Assembly: GCA_020698575.1 (NCBI GenBank)
Contig: CM036243.1
Coordinates: 2,112,501 to 2,176,500, forward strand
DNA length: 64,000 nt
Direction of reading: 5' to 3'
From: Bostrychus sinensis
Taxonomy: Eukaryota; Chordata; Actinopteri; Gobiiformes; Eleotridae
Part shown: positions 45,946 to 58,359 of the stretch, piece after piece
Layout: each line of letters begins with the position of its first letter
Numbering within the stretch: the stretch's first letter is position 1
Translations under genes and position numbers: made by a program
Notes under the pieces: model-generated
Told to the model about the DNA's origin: nothing
Databases searched by the model: none
What the model saw: the letters and a program-made list of their open reading frames with translations, nothing else

Positions 45946-46379
45946 TTATGTCAGAATCTTAACTATCGGCAGGCCATCTGCAGTTTTAGAACAAATGACA
46001 GCAGAATTCCTAAAGTCATTGGTCAGTAGAAAGGTCTGGAAAGACATTTGAGAATTTGTCATTTGTGTGATAATAATTGTGTGGGAGATTAATTTCATGT
46101 TTTGTTTGAGTGCATGGATCCTGAGGTGATGAGATGTAGAGAAAAGTATTTGCAGAAATGTTATTTGGAGCGACCATCAATGTACAAGCTTGTCTTGTTG
46201 CTGCAATCTGGGAAGATGGAAATTATTTGTAAGCTCGGTGCTTTTTTGAAGCGGATTCTTCCTTTGTATCAGTGAGTCTTTATTGCTTTGTCTGTTGTTT
46301 GTATGTTGTTTATAGATGTGTTTGTCCTTCATGCCATGTATGTGGAAATGAGCAAATAAATAAATGAAACAAATTAATT

Positions 46380-46900
46380 TCTAAATCACCTCAAAAAGTC
46401 TGGGATTTTATTTCTCCCATGATCAAATGGCATTGTTGTGCACCACTTACGTTTTCCCCGCAACATACCACCTCTACATATCCTTTCAGCATTTTGCAAC
46501 TACTTGCCGGAGTGCTCGACGTGCTTTCCCCCTTCATACTGTTGCGAGTCACACTCGTATTTTTAGAGGGCTGATCGTCTCCTTTCATCTTTCTCTGGTG
46601 TGCACTGCATACCTCTTGTTGTGCGCACATTAAAGAAACAAACTTTGAGGTAAACCTGAACAGAAACTGAGCTAAACTAACTCCACACTGTGTCCCAGCA
46701 GAGGACAGAGGTGTGGATTGTAGTTTGCCCAGCTAAAGAGAGTAAAGCTGGACTCTGGACAGGCTGCCCATAGCTTACCAAATGTGCAATAACTCCAGTT
46801 CTATTTTCACAACATGAATGTTTTGGCACCTACTGTTTCACCTGCCCTTTGAAACTGTTTTCTGTTAAAAACAATTGTAAATTGGTTTTAAGCAGTGGTC
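46380..46900. other. Spacer, nothing recognised
   Basis: No family-like open frame and no delimited element. Confidence 0.4.
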
Positions 46901-46902
46901 TC

Positions 46903-47366
46903 AAATGGTGCGTCAGGTCCTAAAAAAAGGGGGTTGCCAAGAGATATAATAATATAATATACAGTATAGTGTGTTTAGTTAATTTGTAGTCTAAAATGGT
47001 TTAATTAGATGAAATGAAAATACATTTTTATTTCACTTAAACCATAGCTGAGTATGGCACATTAGAGTACCAGTCTTTTTGTCCACTTAAAGCCTGCTCT
47101 GGACAAAATATCCATGTTTCTGTCCAGGTCAGAACCCATTTGAGGCAGAATGCAAGACATGAAAAACTGGCACTTGGGCTACATGTGTCCAATAAAAGTG
47201 CAGGTGATTTAGAAGTCCATCTAAGTTCAGAAAAACACATTACTGCTGCTGAAGGCAAAAGTAAAAATGTCATGCTGTTGCATACAAAGTTAAAATTGTC
47301 TCTTGATTTCACCCACACTCCAGGTGTCCTCCTTTTTGAAAACCAAAATATGGTCACCCTAGCTTT
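46903..47366. mobile_element. hAT-type termini (uncertain pairing)
   Basis: Left: agcagtggtctcaaatggtg resembles a hAT terminus. Right: ttgaaaaccaaaatatggtc accctag is the reverse complement of the CTAGGGTGACCATATTTTGG terminus known from hAT-Tip100-like elements. These probably belong to two different hAT families. The intervening frame (RTHLRQNARHEKLALGLHVS) is unassigned. Confidence 0.4.
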
Positions 47367-47528
47367 AACAGCGTAACAGCAGCAGCTCTGTTGCCCTCAG
47401 TGTAAATTGATGCTTTTAAATAGACAGATATAAAACAACCTGCTGCCATAACATCCTCATGGCGTTTCTGGTGTAAATTCAGGGTCAGACTGTAACGCAA
47501 GGTTTCCCATGGGACACATAACTCAATT

Positions 47529-47910
47529 TTAAGCAGAACTTCCTAACTTTTCTTTTTCTTAGCTGTTTTTACCTAATTTTCCTCCCTATATTTCAGAGTG
47601 AAGCTTTACTTTCAATTTACCCTTAGTGTAGTGTACAAAGTTTTTCTGCCATTTGGCCACTCTGCCATAATGAAAATGAAGAAATAAAGCCATCTCTAGC
47701 TTGTTTTTGGCTAACTGTGATGTGCCATTTTTTCCTTGAGACTTCCGTGACACCAGGTTGGCGGCACTCAGACTTGCAAGTGTAATTTTTGGCCTAGAGA
47801 CACCAGGGGGAGCTGCAGGACGCTTTATTCATCCCACAACAACTCATTTAACCATCAAACAGACTCGGAGAGTTTATTTAAGGTAAAAAAGTTACTGAGT
47901 TCTTCTTTAA
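47529..47910. mobile_element. TTAA-type MITE, copy 2
   Basis: Flanked by TTAA at 47529-47532 and 47907-47910. Collinear with copy 1: ctgccatttggccactctgc, gaagaaataaagccatct, gagacaccagggggag and aaaaaagttactgagttct. Several short deletions relative to copy 1. Confidence 0.8.
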
Positions 47911-47914
47911 CCTC

Positions 47915-49450
47915 ATAACTCCCAGCATGACAGACGTGACTGACGAACATGGGAAAATATCCCGGCGGCGGGTTACTGGGCTGTATGTACTTTTAAACAG
48001 TGTGGCTAGAAAAGACCCATCTACAGACTCTCACTTGTTCTCTGTGTTCCCTTACACTTTACTAATTATTATGCTTCACGTAGCCTCGGAAATACTTCAA
48101 ATGTTCCCCACTGCGCACTACTGCAGCCATCATACACAGGCATTTATCATGAGAGGCCTGACAGTCCAGGGTGTACCCCCCTTAGCTTGGGACCCTGGGA
48201 TGTAACCCTTATGACTTGAAGACATGGGAAGAACTACCACCTTCTATGCGTCTGTCTACCAATTGACAGAGAAATAAATATGCCAGGTCCCATGTCATTT
48301 CCTCTCTCTGGTCTTCCTGCTTTCTGCTGTGGCTGTGCATGAGATGGTTTGTAGCCCCTAGATTCCTCTCCTACACAGGTGGTGAGCTGGTAGGACAAAC
48401 CTTCTTTTTTTTTTTTTTTAGTTTTTACTTTGTTCTTCTCTTCCCTGGATTGTGGATTATTTGAAACAAAAGGACTTAAACAAGGACAAACTCAAATAAG
48501 AGAGACTGAACTCATAAAGGAATCTGAACTTAACTCTATAATCAACAGAAAATAGCTGAACTATTTAAACTAAACTGAGGGTCAAAATATATCACAATTG
48601 TAAATTTTGTCTATTTTGTTTTGTATCTTTGTTGCTCCATATTCATTTCCCCCCTTCAATATATTTTTTACATTTAAACTCACATTATTGTTTCTTGCCT
48701 TTTCATTCACCACAAGCTCTATAAAAGAACCAGGCACCAATGCACCTTAGCCCTAAATGGTTACAAAAAGGTGGAAGATAAATAAAGACATGGCAGAAAT
48801 GTAATGTCTTTACTGTTGGAGTCAGTACTGCACCTGTCCAGCAAATATTAAAGTCATATTCATACATTCATCCTCCCCCACTTATTTCTTTTTAGGGGTT
48901 ACAAGGCACTGGACCCAACCCATCCTACTTTGAGTGTGAGAGGTGGGTCATTAATTGCCAGTTAACTGCAGAGGTAACATTAAAAAATACATGACAGAGA
49001 AATATTTACTCTCACATCTCTACTTTCTCATAGTTTTGTTTTGAGTTTTGTTGACACGGAGTTTTGTCAGTACTTTCTCTCGGTGCTGGCGGCGCTCCCC
49101 AGGCAGACAGAGGACGTGTAAGTGCAGTTTGCTGTTCCTCTTTGCCTAACCCTGACCATCACCACATCTGCTGCTGTGGGCTGTGGTGAGCACAGAGTCT
49201 TCCTGTGGAATTTGGAGTTTGATTTGCCTTTAGCTATGAGAGAAGCTGCTCCTCAGATGAATTTTTAAAAAGCACAAACACTAAAGTGAATCTGTGGTGT
49301 TCTGGAAAAGCTGGGAGTGAGTGTCCACACACGAGACATCTGTCAGTCATGTGTCAGTCACAGCCAGGCTCTGCTCTGGAGCTGCTGTGTGTCCTCCATG
49401 AGAACACAGGAGTGGACAGCACTGGGCAGTTTGGAAGTATGGAAAGGTGT
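47915..49450. other. Spacer, nothing recognised
   Basis: An open frame at 47927-48205 has no family resemblance. A T run lies at 48404-48419. 48.9 kb contains a short SINE-like phrase (aaggcactggacccaaccca). No promoter or exon can be supported. Confidence 0.35.
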
Positions 49451-49452
49451 TT

Positions 49453-51096
49453 TAGTACACATACAGAACTCATACAGTACACATACAGAACTCATACAGT
49501 ACACATACAGAACTCATACAGTACACATACAGTACACATACAGAACTCATACAGTACACATACAGTACACATACGGAACTCATACAGTACACATACAGTA
49601 CATATACAGTACACATACAGAACTCATACAGTACACATACAGTACACATACAGAACAAATACAGTACACATATAGAACTCATACAGTACACATACAGTAC
49701 ACATACAGTACACATACAGAACTCATACAGTACACATACAGTACACATACAGAACAAATACAGTACACATACAGAACTCATACAGTACACATACAGTACA
49801 CATACAGAACACATACAGTACACATAAAGTACACATACAGAACAAATACAGTACACATACAGAACTCTTACAGTACACATACAGAACAAATACAGAACAC
49901 ATACAGTACACATACAGAACTCATACAGTACACATACAGAACACATACAGTACACATAAAGTACACATACAGAACAAATACAGTACACATACAGAACTCT
50001 TACAGTACACATACAGAACAAATACAGAACGCATACAGTACACATACAGAACTCTTACAGTACACATACAGAACAAATACAGAACACATACAGTACACAT
50101 ACAGAACTCATACAGTACACATACAGAACTCATACAGTACACATGCAGTACACATACAGAACAAATACAGTACACATACAGAACTCATACAGTACACATA
50201 CAGTACACATACAGAACTCATACAGTACACATGCAGTACACATACAGAACTCATACAGTACACATGCAGTACACATACAGAACTCATACAGTACACATGC
50301 AGTACACATACAGAACAAATACAGTACACATACAGTACACATACAGAACTCATACAGTACACATACAGTACACATACAGAACACATACAGAACTCATACA
50401 GTACACATGCAGTACACATACAGTACACATACAGTACACATACAGAACACATACAGCACTCATACAGTACACATACAGTACACATACAGAACTCATACAG
50501 TACACATGCAGTACACATACAGAACAAATACAGTACACATACAGTACACATACAAAACTCATACAGTACACATACAGTACACATACAGAACACATACAGA
50601 ACTCATACAGTACACATGCAGTACACATACAGTACACATACAGTACACATACAGAACACATACAGAACAAATACAGAACATATACAGAACTCATACAGTA
50701 CACATACAGTACACATACAGTACACATAAAGTACACATACAGAACAAATACAGTACACATACAGAACTCTGACAGTACACATACAGTACACATACAGAAC
50801 AAATACAGTACACATACAGAACTCATACAGTACAGATACAGTACACATACAGAACTCTTACAGTACACATACAGTACACATACAGAACAAATATAGTACA
50901 CATACAGAACTCATACAGTACACACACAGAACACATACAGTACACATATAGAACTCATACAGTACACATACAGTACACATACAGAACAAATATAGTACAC
51001 ATACAGAACTCTTACAGTACACATACAGTACACATACAGAACTCATACAGTACACACACAGAACACATACAGTACACATACAGAACTCATACAGTA
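49453..51096. repeat. 11-bp minisatellite, left block
   Basis: Unit acacatacagt with variants acacatacaga, actcatacagt, acaaatacagt and acacatgcagt: about 149 units. Marker variants show higher-order duplication: cacataaagt occurs at 49821, 49953 (132 bp = 12 units apart) and 50723 (770 bp = 70 units further). Long open frames in several registers arise because no register of the unit contains a stop. They are not genes. Confidence 0.97.
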
Positions 51097-53060
51097 TTTA
51101 TTTTTATTTTTTTAATTTAACCTTTATTTAACCAGGTAAGCCCTTTGAGAACCAATTCTCATTTTCAATGACGACCTGGCCAAGAGGCAGTTTACAGGCA
51201 GCACAGAGGAGAAATATGAGACAACAAAAGAAAAACCATACAATATTTTACAAAAAATGCAATATGTACAGTATATTAGTATCACATGGTAAAGGCCCAA
51301 GTGGCTAAAAACATGTACACAGATCTTGCACCAATGCTTGTAAGCAAAGATTGAAATGAATGAACTGAGTTTAAGTGACTGTTGCAGCTGATTCCTGTCG
51401 CTTGCACCAGAAAACTGAAATGAAAGGTGACCAAAAGATGTGCGAGCTTTAGGGACGACCAAACTAATCCAGCTGCTAGAGCGCAATGAGTAACTAGAGT
51501 TATGGATGTGTAGTAATTATCGAAGATATGTTGGTGTTTTACCAATCAGAGTTTTATAAATAAACAGGTACCAGTGGGTCAGTCTGCGGGAATGGAGTTA
51601 GGGCCAATTGACTCATGAGTACAGATTGCAATAGTGAGTGTTAAAGGGAGCTCCAGTGACAAAACGGATAGCAGAGTGGTAGATAACATCCAGTTTGTGA
51701 AGAAAGGTTTTGGAAGCTGACCTGTAAACAACATCACCATAATCTAAGAAAACTGGTAAAACTGTTAATTTGACCAGCAGATGTTTTGCAGAATGGGTAA
51801 GTGAGGATTTATTGCGGTAAAGAAAACCTATTCTGGATTTGACTTTTGTTAGCAGAGTGTGGATGTGAGTTTCAAATGAGAGTGAGCTGTCTAACCAGAT
51901 ACCAAGATACTTATAGCAGTTTACAAAATTGATTACTGCACCATCTGAAGAGCGGATTATTAATGGATATTGAATTTGTGGTAGATTTCTATTGAAGATC
52001 ATACATTTTGTTTTGTTTGAATTGTAGATGAAGATTGGTAAGGGCAGACTGAATGCTGTTAAAGCTGGATTGTAATGAAGACAGAGCAGTGTTCAAAGAG
52101 GGACTAGATGTGTAGAGAATGGTGTCATCAGCATAAAGATGAATGTTTGCACTTCCTGCAGCATGAGCAATATTGTAAATATAAATACTAAAGAGTGTGG
52201 GACCCAAAATTTAACCCTGAGGAACACCCTTAAGTAGGGGTAGAGGATTAGACAAAAGACCCTCTACCGTCACAGACTGAGAGCGACCAGAACAGTAGTT
52301 TCTGAACCATGACAAACAGCTCTCTGAGAGGCCTATGTCTCTTAATCTGTCCAGCAAAATACAATGGTCCACAGAATCGAATGCCTTGGCCAAATCAACA
52401 AACAATGCAACAGAATATTCCTTGTTGTCAATGGCGACAATGATATCATTCAGGACTTTGAGAGTGGCAGAAATACAACTATGTCCTGCTCTAAAACCGG
52501 ACTGGACCGGACTAAGACTATTGTGGGTCTCAAGATGATACAATAGCTGCTTATTTACCAGTTTTTCAAATATTTTGGACAGACAGGGCAGAATGGATAT
52601 AGGTCTGTAACAGTTCAAATCAGAATTGTCCCCACCTTTGAAGAGTGGAATAATGGCAGCACATTTCCAGTCCTGGGGAAACACTCCAGTTGTTAGGGAG
52701 AAGTTAAACAGGCAGGAGATAGGGGCTGCAATGATGTCCGCTGCTGTCTTACAAAAGAAGGGATCTAATGTATCCAGACCAGCAGATTTGAAAGTGTCCA
52801 GTCTGCGCAGCTCTCCAAGCACCTCAGGGTCCTGTATGGGCTGGAACGAGAAAGGGGGGTGTCCTGCGGTAGATGATAGAGTTACAGGTGCTTGGTTGTC
52901 TGTGGAGTGAGTAAGTGGAAAAGTCTGGCACAGCCAGATTTGACAAAATGTTTGCTGAAACAGTTAACCATTTTGGTTTTATCCGTGATAACCATCCCAT
53001 CTGCTCTAACTACAGTAGGAAGGTGAGAAGGTGAATTTTTGTTTTCCAATGTTTTTATAG
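51097..53060 (-). pseudogene. LINE (1,964 bp), 5'-truncated, inserted in the minisatellite
   Basis: Minus strand from 53060: IKTLENKNSPSHLPTVVRAD, LDTLDPFFCKTAADIIAAPI, CYRPISILPCLSKIFEKLVN, VQSGFRAGHSCISATLKVLN, FVDLAKAFDSVDHCILLDRL, then PQG, a TAA stop (expected PQGSILGP), HLYADDTILYTSS (catalytic YADD), a one-base frameshift near 52002, CYKYLGIWLDSSLSFETHI, RIGFLYRNKSS and LDYGDVVY. Next come a shift near 51615 and LVVPKARTSFGHLSFQFSG to the C-terminus near 51330. The tail is rc of acctggttaaataaaggtta followed by A/T repeats. Same LINE group as 8935. Few lesions, so relatively recent. Confidence 0.95.
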
Positions 53061-54929
53061 ACACATACAGTACCCATACAGTACACATACAGTACACATA
53101 CAGAACACATACAGTACACATACAGTACACATACAGAACACATACAGAACACATACAGTACACATACAGTACACATACAGTACACATACAGAACACATAC
53201 AGAACACATACAGTACACATACAGAACACATACAGTACACATACAGTACACATACAGAACACATACAGAACACATACAGTACACATACAGTACACATACA
53301 GAACACATACAGAACACATACAGAACACATACAGTACACATACAGAACACATACAGTACACATACAGTACACATACAGAACACATACAGTACACATACAG
53401 AACACATACAGAACACATACAGTACACATACAGAACACATACAGAACACATACAGTACACATACAGAACACATACAGTACACATACAGAACACATACAGA
53501 ACACATACAGTACACATATAGAACACATACAGTACACATACAGAACACATACAGTACACATACCGAACACATACAGTACACATACAGTACACATACAGAA
53601 CACATACAGTACACATACAGAACACATACAGTACACATACAGTACACATACAGAACACATACAGAACACATACAGTACACATATAGAACACATACAGTAC
53701 ACATACAGAACACATACAGTACACATACAGAACACATACAGAACACATACAGTACACATACAGAACACATACAGTACACATACAGAACACATACAGAACA
53801 CATACAGTACACATACAGTACACATACAGAACACATACAGTACACATACAGAACACATACAGTACACATACAGTACACATATAGAACACATACAGTACAC
53901 ATACAGAACACATACAGTACACATACAGTACACATACAGAACACATACAGTACACATACCGAACACATACAGTACACATACAGTACACATACAGAACACA
54001 TACAGTACACATACAGAACACATACAGTACACATACAGTACACATACAGAACACATACAGAACACATACAGTACACATACAGTACACATACAGAACACAT
54101 ACAGTACACATACAGTACACATACAGAACACATACAGAACACATACAGTACACATACAGTACACATACAGAACACATACAGAACACATACAGTACACATA
54201 CAGAACACATACAGTACACATACAGAACACATACAGAACACATACAGTACACATACAGAACACATACAGAACACATACAGAACAAATACAATACACTTAC
54301 AATACACATACAGAACACATACAGAACACATACAGAACACATACAGTACACATACAGAACACATACAGAACACATACAGAACACATACAGTACACATACA
54401 GAACACATACAGAACACATACAGTACACATACAGAACACATACAGAACACATACAGAACACATACAGTACACATACAGAACACATACAGTACACATACAG
54501 TACACATACAGTACACATACAGAACACATACAGTACACATACAGAACACATACAGTACACATACAGTACACATACAGAACACATACAGAACACATACAGT
54601 ACACATACAGAACACATACAGTACACATACAGTACACATACAGAACACATACAGAACACATACAGTACACATACAGAACACATACAGTACACATACAGTA
54701 CACATACAGAACACATACAGAACACATACAGTACACATACAGAACACATACAGTACACATACAGAACACATACAGTACACATACAGTACACATACAGAAC
54801 ACATACAGTACACATACAGTACACATACAGAACACATACAGTACACATACAGAACACATACAGAACACATACAGTACACATACAGAACACATACAGAACA
54901 CATACAGAACAAATACAATACACTTACAG
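53061..54929. repeat. 11-bp minisatellite, right block
   Basis: About 170 units of acacatacagt or acacatacaga, almost without the actcatacagt and acaaatacagt variants of the left block. The rare variant run aacaaatacaatacacttac occurs at 54281 and 54908, 627 bp (57 units) apart, a higher-order duplication. The minus-strand 678- and 631-codon open frames are repeat artefacts, the first reading into the LINE. Confidence 0.97.
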
Positions 54930-56308
54930 AACAGTCAGTGACCAGACAACCACATGTCCCACCTCAGTCACTAAAGCTGTAAGTCCCTCACTACAGATTA
55001 GTTTTCACCCACCCCAAGGCCTCCACTAAATACAAGCTCCTCCTCCTGACCTACAAGTCCTGTTATTCACTGGCCCAAGTGCACAAAGCACACTACCGAG
55101 CCCCCTGGAAGATAAACAACAATACTCCTATGGGAGCCAGTAGTTTGTCTGCACTATGATTCATCATTCATGTGGAATCTGTTGTGAACATGTTTTCTTT
55201 TGGTCAGCTTCATTAAAGATATCAATACAGATAGAGATGATTACAGTCATTATGACCTGAACAGCCTTAGGCACTCTACGATCCAAGGACTCAAGGACCA
55301 CGGAGTCCAAGTGGATCCAGGTAGTGCAGAGGCTTGTCTGGCTGGTCTTACCCCTGCTTTTCACTCAGTGTGTGTTCACTGTGCAGCACAGTGCACGCCG
55401 CTGTAGTGAAGGAGAATATTTCCTCAGCTTCTACTGAGCCAAGCATGCACAGCCCTGCGCTGGAAAAATGGGCTGGTCCATTTTATTTGAAGGCGGAGTC
55501 ATTTTCAGATCAATCTACACAGTTCAGATCAAATGTAATGCCTTCTTCCTCATTCTCCACCTCAGAGTCAGACAGTGGTTTAAGTCATAAACCTGGAATA
55601 TTTTTACAAAATTAGAACCACTGTCCTTTACTGTGGTTGCGATGACTGTGTGTATCTGTCATAGGTATGCCTCCCTGTCAATGCAGTGTAGTCATTCCCA
55701 GAAACTATTATTGCTGTCTATTTGACAGTTGCAGAAACACATTACAAAACCTCACACCTTTTATTTACTTCATTCTCTTTCCATATAAGCTTTATTTAGG
55801 TAAACAGAAAATGTTTGAGTCATGTTCGAATCTGTGTGACCCCTTGCTCAGCTTGAATCAGTTTTCTTTTGAGTAGCTTGCCATGACACAGCTCTTCATT
55901 CACAGAAATAATCTATTCATTTATGTTCTAACTGCCATACCTGAATCTTACATGAATCTAATAAGCAGTCACATACAAAAGTCTAATAAAAATGATGTTG
56001 TTGCTGCTAATGTCAGGGTTGTCCCTCGCTCCTAGCACAGCAGAAGGCTAATCTCTCAGTCCGAGGCACTAGCACACACCCCGGAGATAACAGCACTCTA
56101 TTCCACGCTTCATTAAGTATTTGGAACTGACAACACACTGCCAACATGGTGACTTTGACCCGATGGATTCAAAGACACAAACTGCTGGAGTGTGGGGGGC
56201 TGTAGTGTTGCAGGCCTGTAAATGCAGAGGTGGCAACTGGAGGGAGGGACCAGAAACATCAACTTGTGCGCTGATCATAAATACCAAATATTTTATTATT
56301 TTAAGAAT
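54930..56308. other. Spacer with one dispersed repeat
   Basis: 55440-55530 (cagccctgcgct ... ggcggagtc ... tcaatctacacagttcag) matches the dispersed repeat at 23.1-23.2 kb. An open frame at 55200-55406 has no recognised family. Nothing else. Confidence 0.45.
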
Positions 56309-56313
56309 TTTAA

Positions 56314-56716
56314 CCCTTTTTATATCAGTGTTTGTTTTATAGTAAAACACACACAAAAAGTAAAATATTTTTAACATTCTCAGTGCAAAGTGTATTTTAT
56401 TTAGCGAGGGTTATTACAACCTTGGGTCTGTCAGAGATCACCAACAACATTTTTATTGGCGGGGATCATTTGTTTCTGTGCTATGTACAATCTAAATACC
56501 AACTTAAAACCCATTAAAACTGGTTGTAATTTTTTGTTACTACAAAAAACATCCAAAAATCCATATGAATAAATGTTGTTGGCAATCTCTGACATACCCA
56601 AGGCAGTAAGAATCCCCCCTATAAAAAAAAAAAATCCACTTTGCATTTAGAATATAAAAAATATTTCACATTTTATGTGTTTTTTATGATGGTATTACAC
56701 AATGGCATAAAAAGGG
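56314..56716. mobile_element. Palindromic TTAA-type MITE (403 bp)
   Basis: Flanked by TTAA (56310-56313 and 56717-56720), with ends CCCTTTTTAT / ATAAAAAGGG and long imperfect arms (ttctcagtgcaaagtgtatt against the reverse of ccactttgcatttagaat; cagagatcaccaacaacat against atgttgttggcaatctctg). CCCT-type ends at TTAA fit piggyBac-like MITEs. No coding capacity. Confidence 0.8.
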
Positions 56717-56831
56717 TTAAAATTCCGAAAAATAATTTAATATTTGCAATTTCTTAAACTAAGATACAGTCTCCACAGGGTTTCTCACAGCTTTTTTTTT
56801 TTTTAGGAGTATTTCCTTTACAAAGGCGGGT

Positions 56832-57103
56832 CTAAGAACAGGAGAGTCCTGGGTCTGTTTAGTTTAGTGTAGTTATTGTTTGTATTGTGTGGGATTTAAG
56901 GAGCTGTACCTTACTGCAGACTAATGACATTTATTACAGTAATCCATTATTACTGAAAGTTTCAAGATTGCAAAAGTAAAATGTTATCAGAAAAGAAACA
57001 GAGTCTGATTGTGTGTTTATGTTTGATCAACTGTTTGTGAAGCCCTTTGAGGCGACTGATTGTTGTGATACTGGGCTCTAGAAATAAAACTAAATTGAAT
57101 TGA
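56832..57103 (+). mobile_element. LINE/SINE 3' tail family, copy 3, with ~115-bp insertion
   Basis: ggacaggag/gaacaggag agtcctgggtctgtttag matches copy 1. At about 56885-57000 an unrelated segment (gtgggatttaaggagctgta ... aaaagaaaca) interrupts it, after which gtctgattgtgtgtttatg to aattgaattgaa resumes. Confidence 0.75.
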
Positions 57104-57823
57104 AAAAATATACATTATTGATAATGTTTTATTCATGGGGACACTTTTGCCACTTAACTGGAGCAACGTAACAAATTTAGTCTTTTATTATTATTAGATT
57201 TGTGTTTAGAATATCAACATTAGCAATAAAACACACACCTGAGCCAACCACATTGTCCTCATTGGGACACAAGGGTTAATCCGGTTTAAGGTTGCAAGAC
57301 TTTGAGACTGCAGATTTTGATATTCTTCCTTCCTTCCTTCTTCTTCATTCTGTTTATGTGGTCCCTGTGCTGGAGGTGTGATTGTACTGTCAAAGCTGTC
57401 AGGCGTTGGGTTTATTTAGTTAAAAACTGAAATAAAATGTTGTTAGTGCAGGTTCTCATACATAACTCTAATGGACCACAGTCTGCAGTCTCCACTGGGA
57501 AGAAACAGTCACTCCTTTGAGAACAGTAATGTCCTGCATTTTGGAGCAAATTGGTATTAAAGGGGAGTGAAGAAGCCATTTATGTTCAAATGAAAAACCT
57601 TCTGTACACAGGTCTAATCTTCCTCCAGTCTGCAACTCAGTGCTAAAGAAAAGGGTCAAAGTTTCACTCCAAGTTTGACTCTAACAATAGACCATCTACT
57701 ATCCACTATTCCACTATCATCAGAGAGGGCTGTTCATGCTAAGGGCTCGCAGGTGGAACAACTCTCCCTCTGACTCCAGTCCAGGCCATTCAGCTGCTAA
57801 TGTCCCTGAGTCAGACTTTACTC

Positions 57824-58352
57824 CAGTGGTGGAAGATGTACTCAATTTCTTTACTGAAGTAAAAGTACAGATAATGGAGGAAAAATTTACTTGAGTAAAA
57901 GTATCACCTTAAAATTTTAATAAAAGTATAGAAGTACTTGCTTTTAAATGTACTTGAAAGTAAAAAAGTAAAAGTATTTTGCACTCAACAACTCATGAAT
58001 GTGGTAAATGTGAGGGATTTGGCTGAAAAATTGTGCTGATTTATACAAATCAAATGAACAACTGTGCAGGAGACTGAATCTGTTGCTGAGGTCTTCTGTC
58101 TTTATTATTCTGATGTTTCTAAGGAGTATAAGGAGTACTTCTTTACTGCATCTTCTATATTTAAGTACTGTGTGTTTACAATGAGGGTACAACAAAAACA
58201 CATGATTTTAAACCAACTCAGAAATGTGGTGGAATAAAAAGTACAGATACTTGTGCTAAAATGTAGTGAAAGTTTTAAACTCAAATAAAGTACAGATACA
58301 TGAAATTTGTTCTTAAGTAAAGTAACTAAGTACTTTTACTTCATTACATTCT
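57824..58352. mobile_element. hAT MITE (CAGTGGTGGA family)
   Basis: Starts cagtggtggaagatgtactc. Both ends are packed with AAGTACA/AAGTACTTTTACTT subterminal motifs, mirrored at 58310-58345. The right terminal 10-12 bp (ccaccactg) are missing. Same family as the terminus at 3297-3417. Confidence 0.75.
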
Positions 58353-58359
58353 CAGTCTC

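Larger units (their letters stand above)
44440..46377 (+). pseudogene. LINE relic carrying three later insertions
   Basis: Blocks in order: QKAINHMC (after the expected FADDT box), KTKTTVFGCRKVNSN, LEFVFNGKKLEIVPCFKYLG, LIIHYNGSFKIA, RKFNLPLDVTLDLFDKLVTP, VMLYACEIWGFE, KKRMIGYWGRLLQCKDSKLN and AGEHISPWLR. After the insertions come DQNIQRWQSEI-like and YAEVKQEYKFDKYL, then a C-terminal Cys/His region CHLCDNNCVGD-like, ending near caaataaataaatgaaac. It is a non-LTR element with RT thumb and C-terminal region. Interrupted by a SINE piece, a TTAA-type MITE and an L2 tail. Confidence 0.8.

Noticed and set aside
47927..48205. 92-codon plus-strand open frame
   Set aside because: No family similarity that I can see, adjacent to MITE copy 2, and composition like spacer.
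49317..50729. 470-codon plus-strand open frame (and 161-221-codon neighbours on both strands)
   Set aside because: It is entirely 11-bp minisatellite. No register contains a stop, so frames stay open in every register; there is no codon bias or domain.
52882..54918. 678- and 631-codon minus-strand Cys/Tyr/Val-rich open frames
   Set aside because: Translation of the same 11-bp repeat, with the last codons reading into the LINE. Not a cysteine-rich gene.
49453..54929. CRISPR-like regularly spaced repeats
   Set aside because: Units are contiguous 11-mers with no unique spacers, and the DNA is eukaryotic.
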